A stretch of 44,469 nt of DNA from Ilumatobacter sp. (GCA_013002175.1 JABDKP010000021.1:1-44469); one strand, 5' to 3'; positions 6,952 to 15,915 are shown, numbered from the stretch's first letter. Notes: generated from the sequence alone by a model not told the origin. Translations and numbers: made by a program.

Positions 6952-9669
6952 GTGACGACCTCATCGACCGCCCGCTGGTTGTATCGATTCGACCAGATCG
7001 ACGAGGCGCAGGCTGCGATGCACGGCGACTGGGACCGCGTCCGTGGCCTGCTGGGCGGCAAGGGCGCCAACCTCGGCGACATGACGCGGCTCGGCATCCC
7101 GGTGCCACCGGGGTTCACGATCACCACCGCGGCGTGCAACGCCTACGCCGCGTCCGGGGAATTTCCCCCCGGCCTGTGGGACGATGTCCTGGCCGAGATG
7201 CAGACCCTGGAATCGGCCACCGGCAAGGGCTTCGGCAGCTCTGCCGATCCATTGCTCGTGGCATGCCGGTCCGGCGCGAAGTTCTCGATGCCCGGGATGA
7301 TGGACACCGTCCTCAACATCGGCCTGAACGACGAGGTCGTCGCCGGCATGGTGAAGGCCACCGAGCAGGAACGATTCGTCCTCGACTCGTACCGGCGGCT
7401 GATCCAGATGTTCGGCTCGGTCGTGCTCGGCATCGCCGACGACGCGTTCGAGCACGTGCTCCGCTCGGCGCGCGCGACGCGCACCGTCGCCAGCGACTCC
7501 GAACTCACCGTCGACGAACTCGCCACCGTGATCCGGTCGTTCAAGGACCTGGTCGAGCATCACTCCGGCCAACCCTTCCCGCAGGATCCGCTGCTGCAAC
7601 TGCGGATGTCGGTCGAGGCCGTGTTCCAGTCCTGGACCGGGAAACGGGCGCACGACTACCGCGTCGCGGCGCACATCCCCCACGACCTCGGCACCGCGGT
7701 CAACGTCGTGGCGATGGTGTTCGGGAACATGGGCGAGGACTCGGCGACCGGCGTGGCGATGAGTCGCGACGCGACGACGGGCGAGCCACGGCTGGAAGGC
7801 GACTTCCTGATCAACGCGCAAGGCGAGGACGTGGTCGCCGGCACGCGCCCCACCAGGCCGATCTCAGAACTGTTCGACGTGATGCCGGAGGTGGCGGCAC
7901 AGTTCGCCGACATCGCCGTCCGCCTGGAACGGCACTACCGCGACATGCAGGACATGGAGTTCACGGTCGAACGCGGACGGCTGTGGCTGCTCCAGACCCG
8001 CAACGGCAAGCGCACTGCGCAGGCTGCCGTACGAATTGCCGTCGACCAGGCGAACGAGGGCCTGATCACCCGCGAGCAGGCGGTGCTGCGGGTGACCCCC
8101 GACCAGGTCGACTTCTTCCTCCACCCGCAGTTCGACCACGACGCGCTGGCGAACACGCCGGTGCTCACGTACGGGCTCAACGTCTCGCCCGGCGCCGCCG
8201 TCGGCGTCGCCGCGTTCGACCCCGACCTCGCCGAGCGCTGGTCGCACGAGGGCCGCGACGTCGTGCTCGTCCGCCAGGAGACCAAGCCCGACGACGTGCA
8301 CGGCATGCTCGCCGCGGCCGGCATCCTCACGGCCAGCGGTGGCCGCACGAGCCACGCCGCGCTGGTTGCGCGTCAGTTCGGCAAGCCGGCCGTCGTCGGC
8401 GCCTCCGCGATCGACATCGACATGTCGACCCACACGTTCACCGTCGGCAACACCGTCGTCCACGAGGGCGAGTGGATCTCGGTCGACGGCACGACCGGCC
8501 GGGTGTTCGTGGGCCGGATCGCGACGCACGAACCCGACATCGACAACGCGTCGCTGGCGACGATTCTGACCTGGGCCGACGAGTTCCGCACGCTCGGCGT
8601 CCGCGCCAACGCCGACGACCCGACCGAGGCCGAGCGGGCGCGTCGGTACGGCGCAACCGGGATCGGGCTGTGCCGGACCGAGCACATGTTCTTCGCGCCG
8701 GACCGGCTGCCGATCATGCAGCGGATGATCACCGCCGAGACCCCCGCCGAGCGCCGCGAGGCGATCGACGCCCTGCTGCCGTTGCAGCGCAACGACTTCG
8801 TCGGGATGCTCAGGGCGATGGCCGGCCTGCCGGTGATCATCCGCCTGCTCGACCCGCCGCTGCACGAGTTCCTGCCCAGCTTCGAAGAGCTCGGCCGATC
8901 GGCGGCCGACCTCCAGATCCGACTCGTCCACGCGCAGGATCTGCAGACCGTCGAGCAACTCCTCGACGAGCTGACCGAGGTGCGGGCGATGTCCGCACGG
9001 GTCGACCGGCTGCGCGAGTCGAACCCGATGCTCGGCCTGCGGGGCGTGCGGCTCGGCCTGCAGATCCCCGAATTGATCCGGATGCAGACGCGGGCGATCG
9101 TCGAAGCCGCGATCGAGGTGCGCGACGACGGGATCGAGGTCGACCCCGAAATCATGATCCCGCTCGTCAGCCACTCGACGGAGATGGAGGCGGCCCGCCG
9201 CATCGTCGAGTCCGAGCTGGCCGCGATCTGCAACGAGCACGCGACGACGATCGATGTCGCGATCGGCACGATGATCGAGGTGCCCCGCGCTGCGCTCACC
9301 GCCGGGGAGATCGCGCAGCACGCCGACTTCTTCTCGTTCGGGACCAACGACCTCACCCAGATGACGATGGGCATCAGCCGCGATGACGCCGAGGCCAGCT
9401 TCCTGCTCGGCTACCTGGCCGACCAGGTGATCTCCGACAACCCGTTCCGCACGATCGACAGCGACGGCGTGGGACGCCTGATGGAGATCGCGACGACCGA
9501 CGGCCGTGCGACGCGGCCGGACCTCGCGATCGGGATCTGCGGCGAGCACGGCGGCGAACCGGCGTCGATCGCACTGTGCCAAGAGCTCGGGATCGACTAC
9601 GTCAGCTGTTCGGCGTATCGCGTGCCGGTCGCCAGGCTGGCGGCCGCCCACGCGGCACTGTCCGGCTGA
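6952..9669 (+). CDS. ppdK: pyruvate, phosphate dikinase
   Basis: A protein of 905 residues, close to the usual PPDK length. It interconverts ATP + Pi + pyruvate and PEP + AMP + PPi in the cytoplasm. Visible parts are the N-terminal ATP-grasp region beginning GGKGANLGDM, the phosphohistidine domain with GGRTSHAALVAR (His about 468), and the C-terminal PEP/pyruvate barrel with GLCRTEHMFF, GTNDLTQM and GICGEHGG (Cys about 863, the probable acid/base). The GTG start at 6952 fits the family N-terminus (RWLYRFDQI) and has a modest upstream CAGGA. It is divergent from the ATPase operon, with its own DosR-type box. In this context it may link PEP with pyruvate, using PPi, when respiration is limited. 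Confidence 0.95.
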   Translation: MTTSSTARWLYRFDQIDEAQAAMHGDWDRVRGLLGGKGANLGDMTRLGIPVPPGFTITTAACNAYAASGEFPPGLWDDVLAEMQTLESATGKGFGSSADPLLVACRSGAKFSMPGMMDTVLNIGLNDEVVAGMVKATEQERFVLDSYRRLIQMFGSVVLGIADDAFEHVLRSARATRTVASDSELTVDELATVIRSFKDLVEHHSGQPFPQDPLLQLRMSVEAVFQSWTGKRAHDYRVAAHIPHDLGTAVNVVAMVFGNMGEDSATGVAMSRDATTGEPRLEGDFLINAQGEDVVAGTRPTRPISELFDVMPEVAAQFADIAVRLERHYRDMQDMEFTVERGRLWLLQTRNGKRTAQAAVRIAVDQANEGLITREQAVLRVTPDQVDFFLHPQFDHDALANTPVLTYGLNVSPGAAVGVAAFDPDLAERWSHEGRDVVLVRQETKPDDVHGMLAAAGILTASGGRTSHAALVARQFGKPAVVGASAIDIDMSTHTFTVGNTVVHEGEWISVDGTTGRVFVGRIATHEPDIDNASLATILTWADEFRTLGVRANADDPTEAERARRYGATGIGLCRTEHMFFAPDRLPIMQRMITAETPAERREAIDALLPLQRNDFVGMLRAMAGLPVIIRLLDPPLHEFLPSFEELGRSAADLQIRLVHAQDLQTVEQLLDELTEVRAMSARVDRLRESNPMLGLRGVRLGLQIPELIRMQTRAIVEAAIEVRDDGIEVDPEIMIPLVSHSTEMEAARRIVESELAAICNEHATTIDVAIGTMIEVPRAALTAGEIAQHADFFSFGTNDLTQMTMGISRDDAEASFLLGYLADQVISDNPFRTIDSDGVGRLMEIATTDGRATRPDLAIGICGEHGGEPASIALCQELGIDYVSCSAYRVPVARLAAAHAALSG

Positions 9670-9682
9670 CGCGGGTTCAGCC
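9664..9682. terminator. small hairpin across two convergent stop codons
   Basis: GGCTGA and TCAGCC form a 6-bp stem around a 7-nt loop. The hairpin spans the stop codons of PPDK and of the minus-strand hydrolase. No T-tract follows, so termination is tentative. Confidence 0.35.
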
Positions 9683-10450
9683 CACGTCCTCCCACCAGGG
9701 GCCGATGAAGTCGATCAGGTCGAGGTCGTGGTTGATGAGGCAGACGTGCCCGTAGCCCTCGAGGACGTGCAGTCGTGACGGGCCGACCCGTTGATGCATG
9801 TAGCGCGCCCAGTGCACCGACGGCAACAGCCGATCGAGGTCGCCCGCGAGGAACAGTGTCGGGACGTCGATGTCGTGCAACTCGTCGCGGATGTCGAATT
9901 CCTGGAGGATCTCGAGGCGGCGGATGTAGGCGTCGCGGTCGATCTGCTTCGAGCGTTCGCGGAACTCGTGCAGATCCTCCGGGAGCGCGTGGGGGCTGTG
10001 GAGGTGCGCGGACGTGTACCGGCGCACGAACGGCATCGCACCCCACGGCATCAGCTTCAGCAGACGGGGTGCGACCCGGAGCTTGATCCGTTGGGCGATG
10101 CGCGGGAACGAGTTGACGATCACCAGCCCGCGCACCGCCGCAGGGTGGCGCAGCGCCGTCGTCATCGCGAGTGCACCGCCGAAGGACTCGCCGCACAGGA
10201 TCGCGCCACAGTCCGAGATCTCGTCGACGAGCGTGGCGAGGTCGTCCGCGAGCGACTCCATCGTCATCACGTGGGGGTCGACGGCCGGCAGCGGGAAGGC
10301 GACGACGTCGAATCGGCTGGCGAGCGTCGGGATCTGTCGGTAGAACAGCAGCGCCGTGCCGTCGATGCCGGGGACGAGCACGACCGGCGGCATGCTGTGA
10401 TCACGTTGCACCAGGTCGCGCAGGTGCATGGGGTGGTGGCGCTCAGTCAT
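9677..10450 (-). CDS. alpha/beta hydrolase
   Basis: The 257-residue protein has an alpha/beta hydrolase fold. The oxyanion segment LVPGIDGT comes early, the nucleophile elbow is GESFGG, the acid lies in LAGDLDRLLP and the catalytic His in EGYGHVCLINHD. The triad is therefore complete. No cap-domain feature allows substrate prediction; an esterase or lipase role is possible. The start overlaps the stop of the upstream hexapeptide-repeat gene (ATGA), so the two form an operon under the box at 11277. The physical pairing with a membrane acyltransferase-like protein suggests both act on an acylated metabolite or lipid, which is inference. Confidence 0.85.
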   Translation of the reverse strand: MTERHHPMHLRDLVQRDHSMPPVVLVPGIDGTALLFYRQIPTLASRFDVVAFPLPAVDPHVMTMESLADDLATLVDEISDCGAILCGESFGGALAMTTALRHPAAVRGLVIVNSFPRIAQRIKLRVAPRLLKLMPWGAMPFVRRYTSAHLHSPHALPEDLHEFRERSKQIDRDAYIRRLEILQEFDIRDELHDIDVPTLFLAGDLDRLLPSVHWARYMHQRVGPSRLHVLEGYGHVCLINHDLDLIDFIGPWWEDVG

Positions 10451-11241
10451 CCCGCAGTGGGCCCCTGTCGCGAGTGAAGCAGGCGGGCCGGCACGCCCAC
10501 GTACGTACCGGGTCCGGGAAGCGACGAGTGCTTCGGAACCATCGAGAGCGATCCGATCTGACAGCGCGGCCCGATGTCGGCGCCGATCTCGATGTGCGCG
10601 TTGACGCCGATCGTCGACCCCGCGCCGATCCGCACCGGAGCGAGGATCACGACTCCACGCTCGACAGTGTGACCCGAGAGATGCACGCCCGAGCCGATCA
10701 CGACGTCGTCGCCGAAGTCGAGCAGGCAGTGGTCGGTCACCCCGAGGCTGTTGACCCACACCCGCCGGCCGAGGCGGGCCCCGTTCAGGCGCATGTAGAA
10801 CGACCACACGGGCGTCGCCCTGAGGAGGCCACCGGCGAGGAAACCGACGATGTGCGCCGACATCTGGTAGCGCGCCCAGTCGCACAGCGCCCACGGGAGC
10901 GTGGCGATCGGCAACTCCGCCGGGGCGACCGGCCGCCAACCCAGGATGCGCATCGCACCGGCGGACAGCACCATCAACAGCAGTGCGAAGATCACGTACG
11001 CGGGAGCGAGAGCCATCACGAGCACCACGGTCCGCAGTGCCGACGGCTCGATGTCCCAACTGGCGTGCCACTGGTAGAACACGACCGCAGGCAGCGCCGC
11101 CAGGCCGAGGATCAGGCTCTCGACCGCAAACGTCGTCCCGAGCGTCCAGACGAATCGGAAGATCGCCCCGCCGTCCCACGCGCGGCGAGTGCCGGCGGAC
11201 TCCCGCTCCTCGGCGGGATTGCGCACTCGTTCCCCGACCAT
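10447..11241 (-). CDS. membrane-associated hexapeptide-repeat (left-handed beta-helix) acyltransferase-like protein
   Basis: 264 residues. The N-terminal half has two strongly hydrophobic segments (about 35-60 and 68-97). The C-terminal half carries imperfect hexapeptide repeats (residues about 160-245: VWVNSLGVTDHCLLDFGDDVVIGSG and onward), the left-handed beta-helix of LpxA/Pls-type proteins. This arrangement resembles the terminal membrane domain of some Pls/PosA-like proteins. No adenylation or carrier domain is present, so it is a stand-alone version. Its predicted transcription start coincides with the ATG (leaderless), and no clear ribosome site is seen. It is translationally coupled to the following hydrolase. 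Confidence 0.7.
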   Translation of the reverse strand: MVGERVRNPAEERESAGTRRAWDGGAIFRFVWTLGTTFAVESLILGLAALPAVVFYQWHASWDIEPSALRTVVLVMALAPAYVIFALLLMVLSAGAMRILGWRPVAPAELPIATLPWALCDWARYQMSAHIVGFLAGGLLRATPVWSFYMRLNGARLGRRVWVNSLGVTDHCLLDFGDDVVIGSGVHLSGHTVERGVVILAPVRIGAGSTIGVNAHIEIGADIGPRCQIGSLSMVPKHSSLPGPGTYVGVPARLLHSRQGPTAG

Positions 11242-11247
11242 GCCACC

Positions 11248-11290
11248 AGCATCCTCGATCGTCGGCGGCGCGATGAGGGCCAGAAGTCCT
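11248..11290 (-). promoter_or_regulatory. DosR-type box and -10 for the hexapeptide/hydrolase operon
   Basis: Box GGGCCAGAAGTCCT at 11277-11290, directly after the stop of the hibernation-factor gene; -10 GATGCT; predicted start at 11241, the ATG itself. Confidence 0.68.
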
Positions 11291-11291
11291 G

Positions 11292-12119
11292 TCAGTCCTC
11301 GTCGGCGGGCACGATCAGCCCGTAGTGGCCGTCGAAGCGCCGGTACAGCACGTGGCCGCGGCCGGTCTCCTCGTCGCGGAAGAAGAGATGGGCGGCATCG
11401 CTGACGTCGAGCCGTTCCTTCGCCCCGGCGACGTCATGGACCGGGGCCGGCCGTTGATCGACGGCGACGCCGTCGATTGCCGCGCGGTCGTCGAGACCGT
11501 TGAGGAATTGGACGCGGGGCGGCTCCGTGGAGGTGCCGCGCACGACCACGGCGTCTCCGTCGGTCTCCACATCGATGTAGAGGTAGAAGTCGTAGTCCAT
11601 CGAGTCGAGGTCGAACAGCGCCTCCTCGACCGACGACGCCGCCGGCGCCACGGTCTTGTGTTTGACGACCTGGCGTTCCTCGACCGGGCGCGGGAAGTAC
11701 GGCGGTCGCTCCGCCGGGATGTCGCCGTGTCGCCACTCGCCCGGGCCCGACGACGGCGCCCGATGGTTGCGCGCCTTGCGGCGCTCGGCGCGGTGCCGCA
11801 ACTGTGCCCGCAGACGGTCCTCGAGGAGGTCGATCGCGGCCCGCGTCGTGGCTGCGGACACGCTGCCGCGCACTGCGCCCCGCCGGAAATCGACGATGAT
11901 CCGGACAGTCGTCGCGCGGGTCCGGTTGCGATCGGCGGCGTGCTCCATCCGCACCCGGATGTGGGTCGCGCGCTCGTCGACCGGCGCGAGGATCTTGTCG
12001 AGCAGGTCGACGACCGCCTGTCGATCTCCTGCGGAGATCGCCCCGGCGGTCGAGAATTCAATCGGTGCGCCGAGCACCTCGGCGGCTGCGGTGAGTCGTT
12101 GGTCGGTCATTGGGGCCAT
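11292..12119 (-). CDS. hpf: RafH-like ribosome hibernation promoting factor with tandem C-terminal domains
   Basis: The 275-residue protein has an N-terminal S30AE/HPF-type domain (about residues 25-115). Two copies of the HPF dimerisation domain follow: the first begins VVKHKTVAPAASSVEEA, the second contains LFFRDEETGRGHVLYRRFDGHYGLIVP. Such factors bind the 30S subunit and silence or dimerise ribosomes during energy stress. The layout and length resemble M. tuberculosis Rv0079 (RafH), a DosR-regulon member. Two starts compete. ATG 12119 has GGAGGTG at good spacing. ATG 12110 lies exactly at the distance from the box at which the island's leaderless genes begin. I give the first. Confidence 0.85.
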   Translation of the reverse strand: MAPMTDQRLTAAAEVLGAPIEFSTAGAISAGDRQAVVDLLDKILAPVDERATHIRVRMEHAADRNRTRATTVRIIVDFRRGAVRGSVSAATTRAAIDLLEDRLRAQLRHRAERRKARNHRAPSSGPGEWRHGDIPAERPPYFPRPVEERQVVKHKTVAPAASSVEEALFDLDSMDYDFYLYIDVETDGDAVVVRGTSTEPPRVQFLNGLDDRAAIDGVAVDQRPAPVHDVAGAKERLDVSDAAHLFFRDEETGRGHVLYRRFDGHYGLIVPADED

Positions 12120-12159
12120 CGTGGCACCTCCCACGGGGATCGACAGGGACAAAGGTCAT
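12118..12159 (-). promoter_or_regulatory. degenerate DosR-type box for the hibernation factor
   Basis: Box GGGACAAAGGTCAT at 12146-12159 has one weak half. A -10 CACGAT is shifted by one base. The predicted start is 12110-12111. Confidence 0.5.
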
Positions 12160-12174
12160 CGCCCGGCGGCGACA

Positions 12175-13179
12175 TCAGCTGGTGCGCAGGGAGTATGCGG
12201 CCAGATTGCCGATGTAGTTGGCCCGCTCGAATGCGGCCGGATCGGCTGCGACCGGCCGCCGCATCGTCCCCCGCATCTCGTCGACCGACGTGATCTGCTG
12301 CTCCTTCATCCAGTCGCGGAGCTGCTCCTCCATCGTCGCGACATGCCCGACGCCGTTGCGCAACAGCGCCGACGTCGCCATCGCGACATCGGCACCCGCG
12401 AGCACCGCTTTCGCGACGTCGAAGCCGCTGTGGACGCCGCTCGACGCGCCGATCGACATCGCGAGGTGTTCGCGCATGATCGCGATCCAGCGCAGCGGGA
12501 GACGGAGATCCTCCGGCGTGCTCAGCGAGATGCGCGGCACGACCGCTCGCGTGTCGAGATCGAAGTCCGGCATGTAGAACCGGTTGAACATCACGACCCC
12601 GGCCGCGCCGGCGGCCTGGAGCGCGACCACGAACGATGCGATCGACGAGTAGAAGGGCGAGATCTTGACCGCCACCGGGATCGAGATGTCATCGGTCAGT
12701 ACGGCGACGAGACCGGTGTGCTCCGACTCGAGCGTCACGCTCGACACGATCGGGTCGGCCGCGACCGAATACAGGTTGAGCTCGACCGCATCGGCACCGG
12801 CGCTCTCCAGGAGACGCGCATACCGCAGCCAGTACCCGATGTTCGTGCCGTTCAGGCTTGCGATCACCGGGATGTCGACACTTGCCTTCGCCGCCTCGAC
12901 GAGCGCGAGGTAGTCGTCGGCGCCGGCGTTGTACTCGTCGACGAGCGGCACGCCGGCGGCACCCCCGTTTCCCGTGGCGAGCTGTTCGTCGAGCGCCCGG
13001 TCGACGGCGGCGACGTCGCCCTCGACCTGCTCCTCGAACAACGACGGAAGCACGATCGCCGCGGCACCGGCCCGCTCGAGTTCCAGGAGCAGGTCGAGAT
13101 CGCCGGTGTGTGGGCCCGCCGACGCCACGATCGGCGATCGCAGGGAAAGGCCGAGATAGTTCGTCCGAAGGTCGGTCAT
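12175..13179 (-). CDS. dihydroorotate dehydrogenase-like flavoprotein, paralogue 1
   Basis: A 334-residue FMN-binding TIM barrel of the dihydroorotate dehydrogenase-like group. FMN-site segments are clear: SPIVASAGPHTGD at the start, VIASLNGTN, AVKISPF, and the C-terminal GVHSGFDVAKAVLAGAD. However, the loop that in class-1 enzymes reads ELNLSCPN is ELNLYSVAADP, so the catalytic Cys is missing. It is probably not pyrimidine-biosynthetic PyrD. The closest relative here is the second copy at 25847-26890, which overlaps the PFOR gene. A redox role tied to PFOR or ferredoxin is inferred. The ATG coincides with the predicted transcription start (leaderless). Confidence 0.82.
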   Translation of the reverse strand: MTDLRTNYLGLSLRSPIVASAGPHTGDLDLLLELERAGAAAIVLPSLFEEQVEGDVAAVDRALDEQLATGNGGAAGVPLVDEYNAGADDYLALVEAAKASVDIPVIASLNGTNIGYWLRYARLLESAGADAVELNLYSVAADPIVSSVTLESEHTGLVAVLTDDISIPVAVKISPFYSSIASFVVALQAAGAAGVVMFNRFYMPDFDLDTRAVVPRISLSTPEDLRLPLRWIAIMREHLAMSIGASSGVHSGFDVAKAVLAGADVAMATSALLRNGVGHVATMEEQLRDWMKEQQITSVDEMRGTMRRPVAADPAAFERANYIGNLAAYSLRTS

Positions 13180-13185
13180 GCCACG

Positions 13186-13228
13186 ATGATGCGCCGCTCG
13201 GACGGCCGCGAACATGGACGAACGTCCC
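13186..13228 (-). promoter_or_regulatory. DosR-type box and -10 for DHODH-like 1
   Basis: Box TGGACGAACGTCCC at 13215-13228; -10 CATCAT; predicted start at 13179, the ATG. Confidence 0.72.
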
Positions 13229-13235
13229 GATGCGA

Positions 13236-13279
13236 GTGACCTTCGCCCCTCCCCCTGTGCGGCCCGGTGTGCGTTTGAT
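13236..13279 (+). promoter_or_regulatory. weak DosR-type box ahead of the stress protein/DosR operon
   Basis: GTGACCTTCGCCCC at 13236-13249 lies 21 bp from the box at 13215, two helical turns away. The candidate -10 is TTTGAT (13274-13279), which lacks the usual second-position A. Autoregulation of the regulator gene is inferred. Confidence 0.45.
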
Positions 13280-13311
13280 GAGCATGTGAGCGCACAGAAG
13301 GCATCGACGTC

Positions 13312-14223
13312 ATGACCGAGACCGCAACCTGGATCGTCGGCATCGACGGGTCGGACAGCTCCCGCCATGCCCTGCACTGGGCGACCACACATGCGGCCGG
13401 ACGCGCGACCGACCTCCACGTCGTCACGGCGTGGCAGGCCCCGCTGTACGGCCCCTACCCGGTCGTCGGCCCGATGACGAGCCCGTACGACACCGACGCG
13501 CTGCGAGCTGCCGCGGAGCGTGAAGCCCGCCGGCTGGCGCAGGAGGCGACTGCGTGCGTCGACATGCCCGTCGAGGCGATCGTCGTGCACGGCGGCGCGT
13601 CGTCGTCGCTGTTGGAAGCGGCGGACCACGGCGAGCTGCTGATCGTCGGCAACCGCGGCCGGGGCGGCTTCAGCCGGTTGCTCCTCGGCTCGACGAGCAA
13701 CCAGGTCGCCACGCACGCCCACGTCCCCACCGTCGTGGTACGCCACGATGCGCCGATCACGACGACCGACCGGCTGCTCGTCGGTCTCGACGGCTCGCCG
13801 AACTCGCTCGCTGCGCTCGAGTGGGCCATCGACTTCGCGTCGCCCGGCAGCTCGATCGACGTCGTCTGGGTGTGGGATGCCTCCCCCCTCGCCGTCGGCG
13901 CGGACCAGTTCTTCTTCCCCGAGGCGACCGACCTCTCCCGAGAACGGTTCGAGCAGATCGTCGAGGGGGTCGGGCCGCGCGCCGCCGATGCGTCGGTCGT
14001 GCTGCACCCCGAGTTCGTCAAGGGCACGCCGCGTGCCGCATTGATGGAGTTCTCCGAGTCGGCCGACCTCGTCGTGCTCGGGGCGCGTGGGCACGGTGCG
14101 ATCGGTGCCGCGCTGCTCGGCTCGGTGTCGAGCTGGCTGCTGCACCACCTCCACCGGGCCACCGTCGTCGTGCCACACCGTGAGCCGGACGTCCCGGCGG
14201 AGGACACAGAGCTGCCCACCTGA
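13312..14223 (+). CDS. tandem universal stress protein, upstream of the DosR-like regulator
   Basis: 303 residues with two UspA domains (about 1-145 and 155-300). Both carry the ATP-binding pattern G-x2-G-x9-G-S/T: GNRGRGGFSRLLLGS and GARGHGAIGAALLGS. ATP-binding tandem stress proteins are typical of DosR regulons (Rv2623, Rv2005c types). It lies 25 nt before the response regulator gene on the same strand, the same order as Rv3134c-dosR in M. tuberculosis, so the two are probably co-transcribed. AGAAGG lies upstream of the ATG. It is divergent from DHODH-like 1 with paired boxes between them. Confidence 0.92.
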   Translation: MTETATWIVGIDGSDSSRHALHWATTHAAGRATDLHVVTAWQAPLYGPYPVVGPMTSPYDTDALRAAAEREARRLAQEATACVDMPVEAIVVHGGASSSLLEAADHGELLIVGNRGRGGFSRLLLGSTSNQVATHAHVPTVVVRHDAPITTTDRLLVGLDGSPNSLAALEWAIDFASPGSSIDVVWVWDASPLAVGADQFFFPEATDLSRERFEQIVEGVGPRAADASVVLHPEFVKGTPRAALMEFSESADLVVLGARGHGAIGAALLGSVSSWLLHHLHRATVVVPHREPDVPAEDTELPT

Positions 14224-14248
14224 ACCTCGCGGGTGGCAGACTCACGGC

Positions 14249-14890
14249 ATGATCCGCGTCTTCCTGCTCGATGACCACGAGGTCGTCCGCCGCGGCGTCG
14301 CGGCCAGCCTCGAGCTGGAACCCGACATCGAGGTGGTCGGCGAAGCGGGCGAGGCGCGCCACGCGCTGGCGGAGGTCCGAAAGTGCTCGCCCGACGTCGC
14401 CGTCCTCGACGTGCGTCTCGGCGACGGGTCCGGGATCGACGTCTGCCGCCAGATCACGTCGGAATTCGAGTCGGTGAAAGCCCTCATCCTCACCTCGTTC
14501 GACAGTGACCAGGCAATCGTCGACGCCGGTTTGGCGGGTGCGGCCGGGTTCGTCCTCAAACAGATCCGCAGCAACGAGCTGATCGACGCGATCCGCAAGG
14601 TGGCCGCCGGCAGGCGGCTGCTCGACGACGCCGAGGTGCGGATGGCGATGCGCCGCCTGCGCGAGAGCGAGCAGGGCAAGCTGATCGACCTCACCCCGCA
14701 GGAGCAGCGAATCTTCAACTACATCGGCGACGGGATGACGAACCGGCAGATCGCCGAGGAGATGTACCTCGCCGAGAAGACCGTGAAGAACTACGTGTCG
14801 AACCTGCTCGCCAAGCTCGGGATGTCACGCCGGACCGAGGCCGCCGCGCTGGCCGCGCGGCTGGAAGAACGCAAACGGCGCGACGACTGA
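14249..14890 (+). CDS. dosR: DosR/DevR-type response regulator (NarL/LuxR family)
   Basis: A 213-residue regulator. The receiver domain (1-120) has the acidic pair in LLDDHE, the phospho-acceptor D54 in VLDVRLGDG, T82 and K104. After a linker comes a LuxR-type helix-turn-helix (about 145-205) with GMTNRQIAEEMYLAEKTVK then NYVSNLLAKLGM. That segment is almost the same as mycobacterial DosR, including the DNA-contact residues equivalent to K179, K182 and N183 (here K177, K180, N181). I chose ATG 14249 because longer readings run into the preceding gene. It is the obvious candidate to bind the 18 GGGNCSNNSGNCCC boxes in this window. The kinase gene converges on it with a 4-nt gap. Confidence 0.93.
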   Translation: MIRVFLLDDHEVVRRGVAASLELEPDIEVVGEAGEARHALAEVRKCSPDVAVLDVRLGDGSGIDVCRQITSEFESVKALILTSFDSDQAIVDAGLAGAAGFVLKQIRSNELIDAIRKVAAGRRLLDDAEVRMAMRRLRESEQGKLIDLTPQEQRIFNYIGDGMTNRQIAEEMYLAEKTVKNYVSNLLAKLGMSRRTEAAALAARLEERKRRDD

Positions 14891-14894
14891 CCGT

Positions 14895-15869
14895 TCAGAC
14901 CGGCACGTGCCACTGCAGGGAGGTCCCGGTCGGCGTACCGGGCTCCACGGTGCAGGTGCCACCGAGTTCGGCGGCGCGCCACATCATGTTCGAGATGCCG
15001 CCCCGCCGCTTCGGACTGCCGCCGATGCCGACACCGTCGTCGGTGACCTCGAGGCACACGCTGTCGACCGTCCGCGTGATCCGCACCGTGGCGCTGGTCG
15101 CACTGGCATGGCGGGACACGTTCGACAGCGCCTCGGCCAGCGTCGCGATCAGCTGCTCGCCGATCAACTCGCCGAGATCGTCGAGATCTCCGACGATCGC
15201 GAGCGCCGGTGTGAATGCGAGGTTGCGCGATCGCTCCTCGACGAGCGCTGCGACGTGCGACGACAGCGTCCGTCCCTGATCGGCCTGGCCCAGCTCGAAG
15301 ATCGCGGAGCGCAGCTCGCGGATCGTCTCGTCCAGTTCGTCGACGACGTGCGTGATCCGCTCGGCGACATTGGGCGGCTCGACGAGGCCGGCGATCGCCT
15401 GCAATCCCATGCCCGCCGCGAACAGTCGCTGGATGACCATGTCGTGCAGGTCCCGGGCGATCCGCTCGCGATCCTTGAGCAGGGCGAGACTGGCCCGCGC
15501 CTCCTGGCGCTCGGAGACGTCGCGCACGGTCGCGATCGTGTGCACCTCGTCGTCGACGGTCACCGGGCTGAGGCTGATCTCGACCGGGAACATGCTGCCG
15601 TCCGCGTGCTGGGCGAACAACTGGAGGCCGGTCCCCATCGGCCGCTCGTCCGGCGCCTGCTGGAACCGCTCGCGGTGGCGTGCGTGCACGTGGCGCTTCT
15701 CGTCGGGAACGAGCTGATCGACGTTCATCCCGACCAACTCGGCACTCGAGTAGCCGAACACGGCCGACGCCGACCGGTTGGCGACCTCGATCGTGCCGTC
15801 GGCGGTGACCAGCATCAGGCCGTCGGGCGACGAGTTCAGGAGGGTGGCGGCGAGTCCGTCGGCGATCAT
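14895..15869 (-). CDS. PAS-domain histidine kinase of the DevS type (HisKA_3)
   Basis: 324 residues with no membrane segment. An N-terminal PAS domain (about 5-118) is followed by a HisKA_3 dimerisation/phosphoacceptor region with ERIARDLHDMVIQRLFAAGM (His142) and an HATPase_c domain (about 225-324). The phosphoacceptor segment closely resembles DevS/DosT of mycobacteria, but the two GAF domains that hold haem there are absent. In the PAS domain the stretch PDEKRHVHARHRERF places His62 roughly where FixL has its haem-ligand His, so O2 sensing by PAS haem is possible but unproven. Pairing with the convergent DosR-like regulator is inferred from adjacency and family. Confidence 0.88.
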   Translation of the reverse strand: MIADGLAATLLNSSPDGLMLVTADGTIEVANRSASAVFGYSSAELVGMNVDQLVPDEKRHVHARHRERFQQAPDERPMGTGLQLFAQHADGSMFPVEISLSPVTVDDEVHTIATVRDVSERQEARASLALLKDRERIARDLHDMVIQRLFAAGMGLQAIAGLVEPPNVAERITHVVDELDETIRELRSAIFELGQADQGRTLSSHVAALVEERSRNLAFTPALAIVGDLDDLGELIGEQLIATLAEALSNVSRHASATSATVRITRTVDSVCLEVTDDGVGIGGSPKRRGGISNMMWRAAELGGTCTVEPGTPTGTSLQWHVPV

Positions 15870-15915
15870 CTCCCCACATCATGCCGTGAGCGGACGCCGG
15901 CCGCTCCAGCGGACG

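Noticed and set aside
12175-13179. Pyrimidine-biosynthesis pyrD identity
   Set aside because: The catalytic Cys loop is replaced and no other pyrimidine gene is near.
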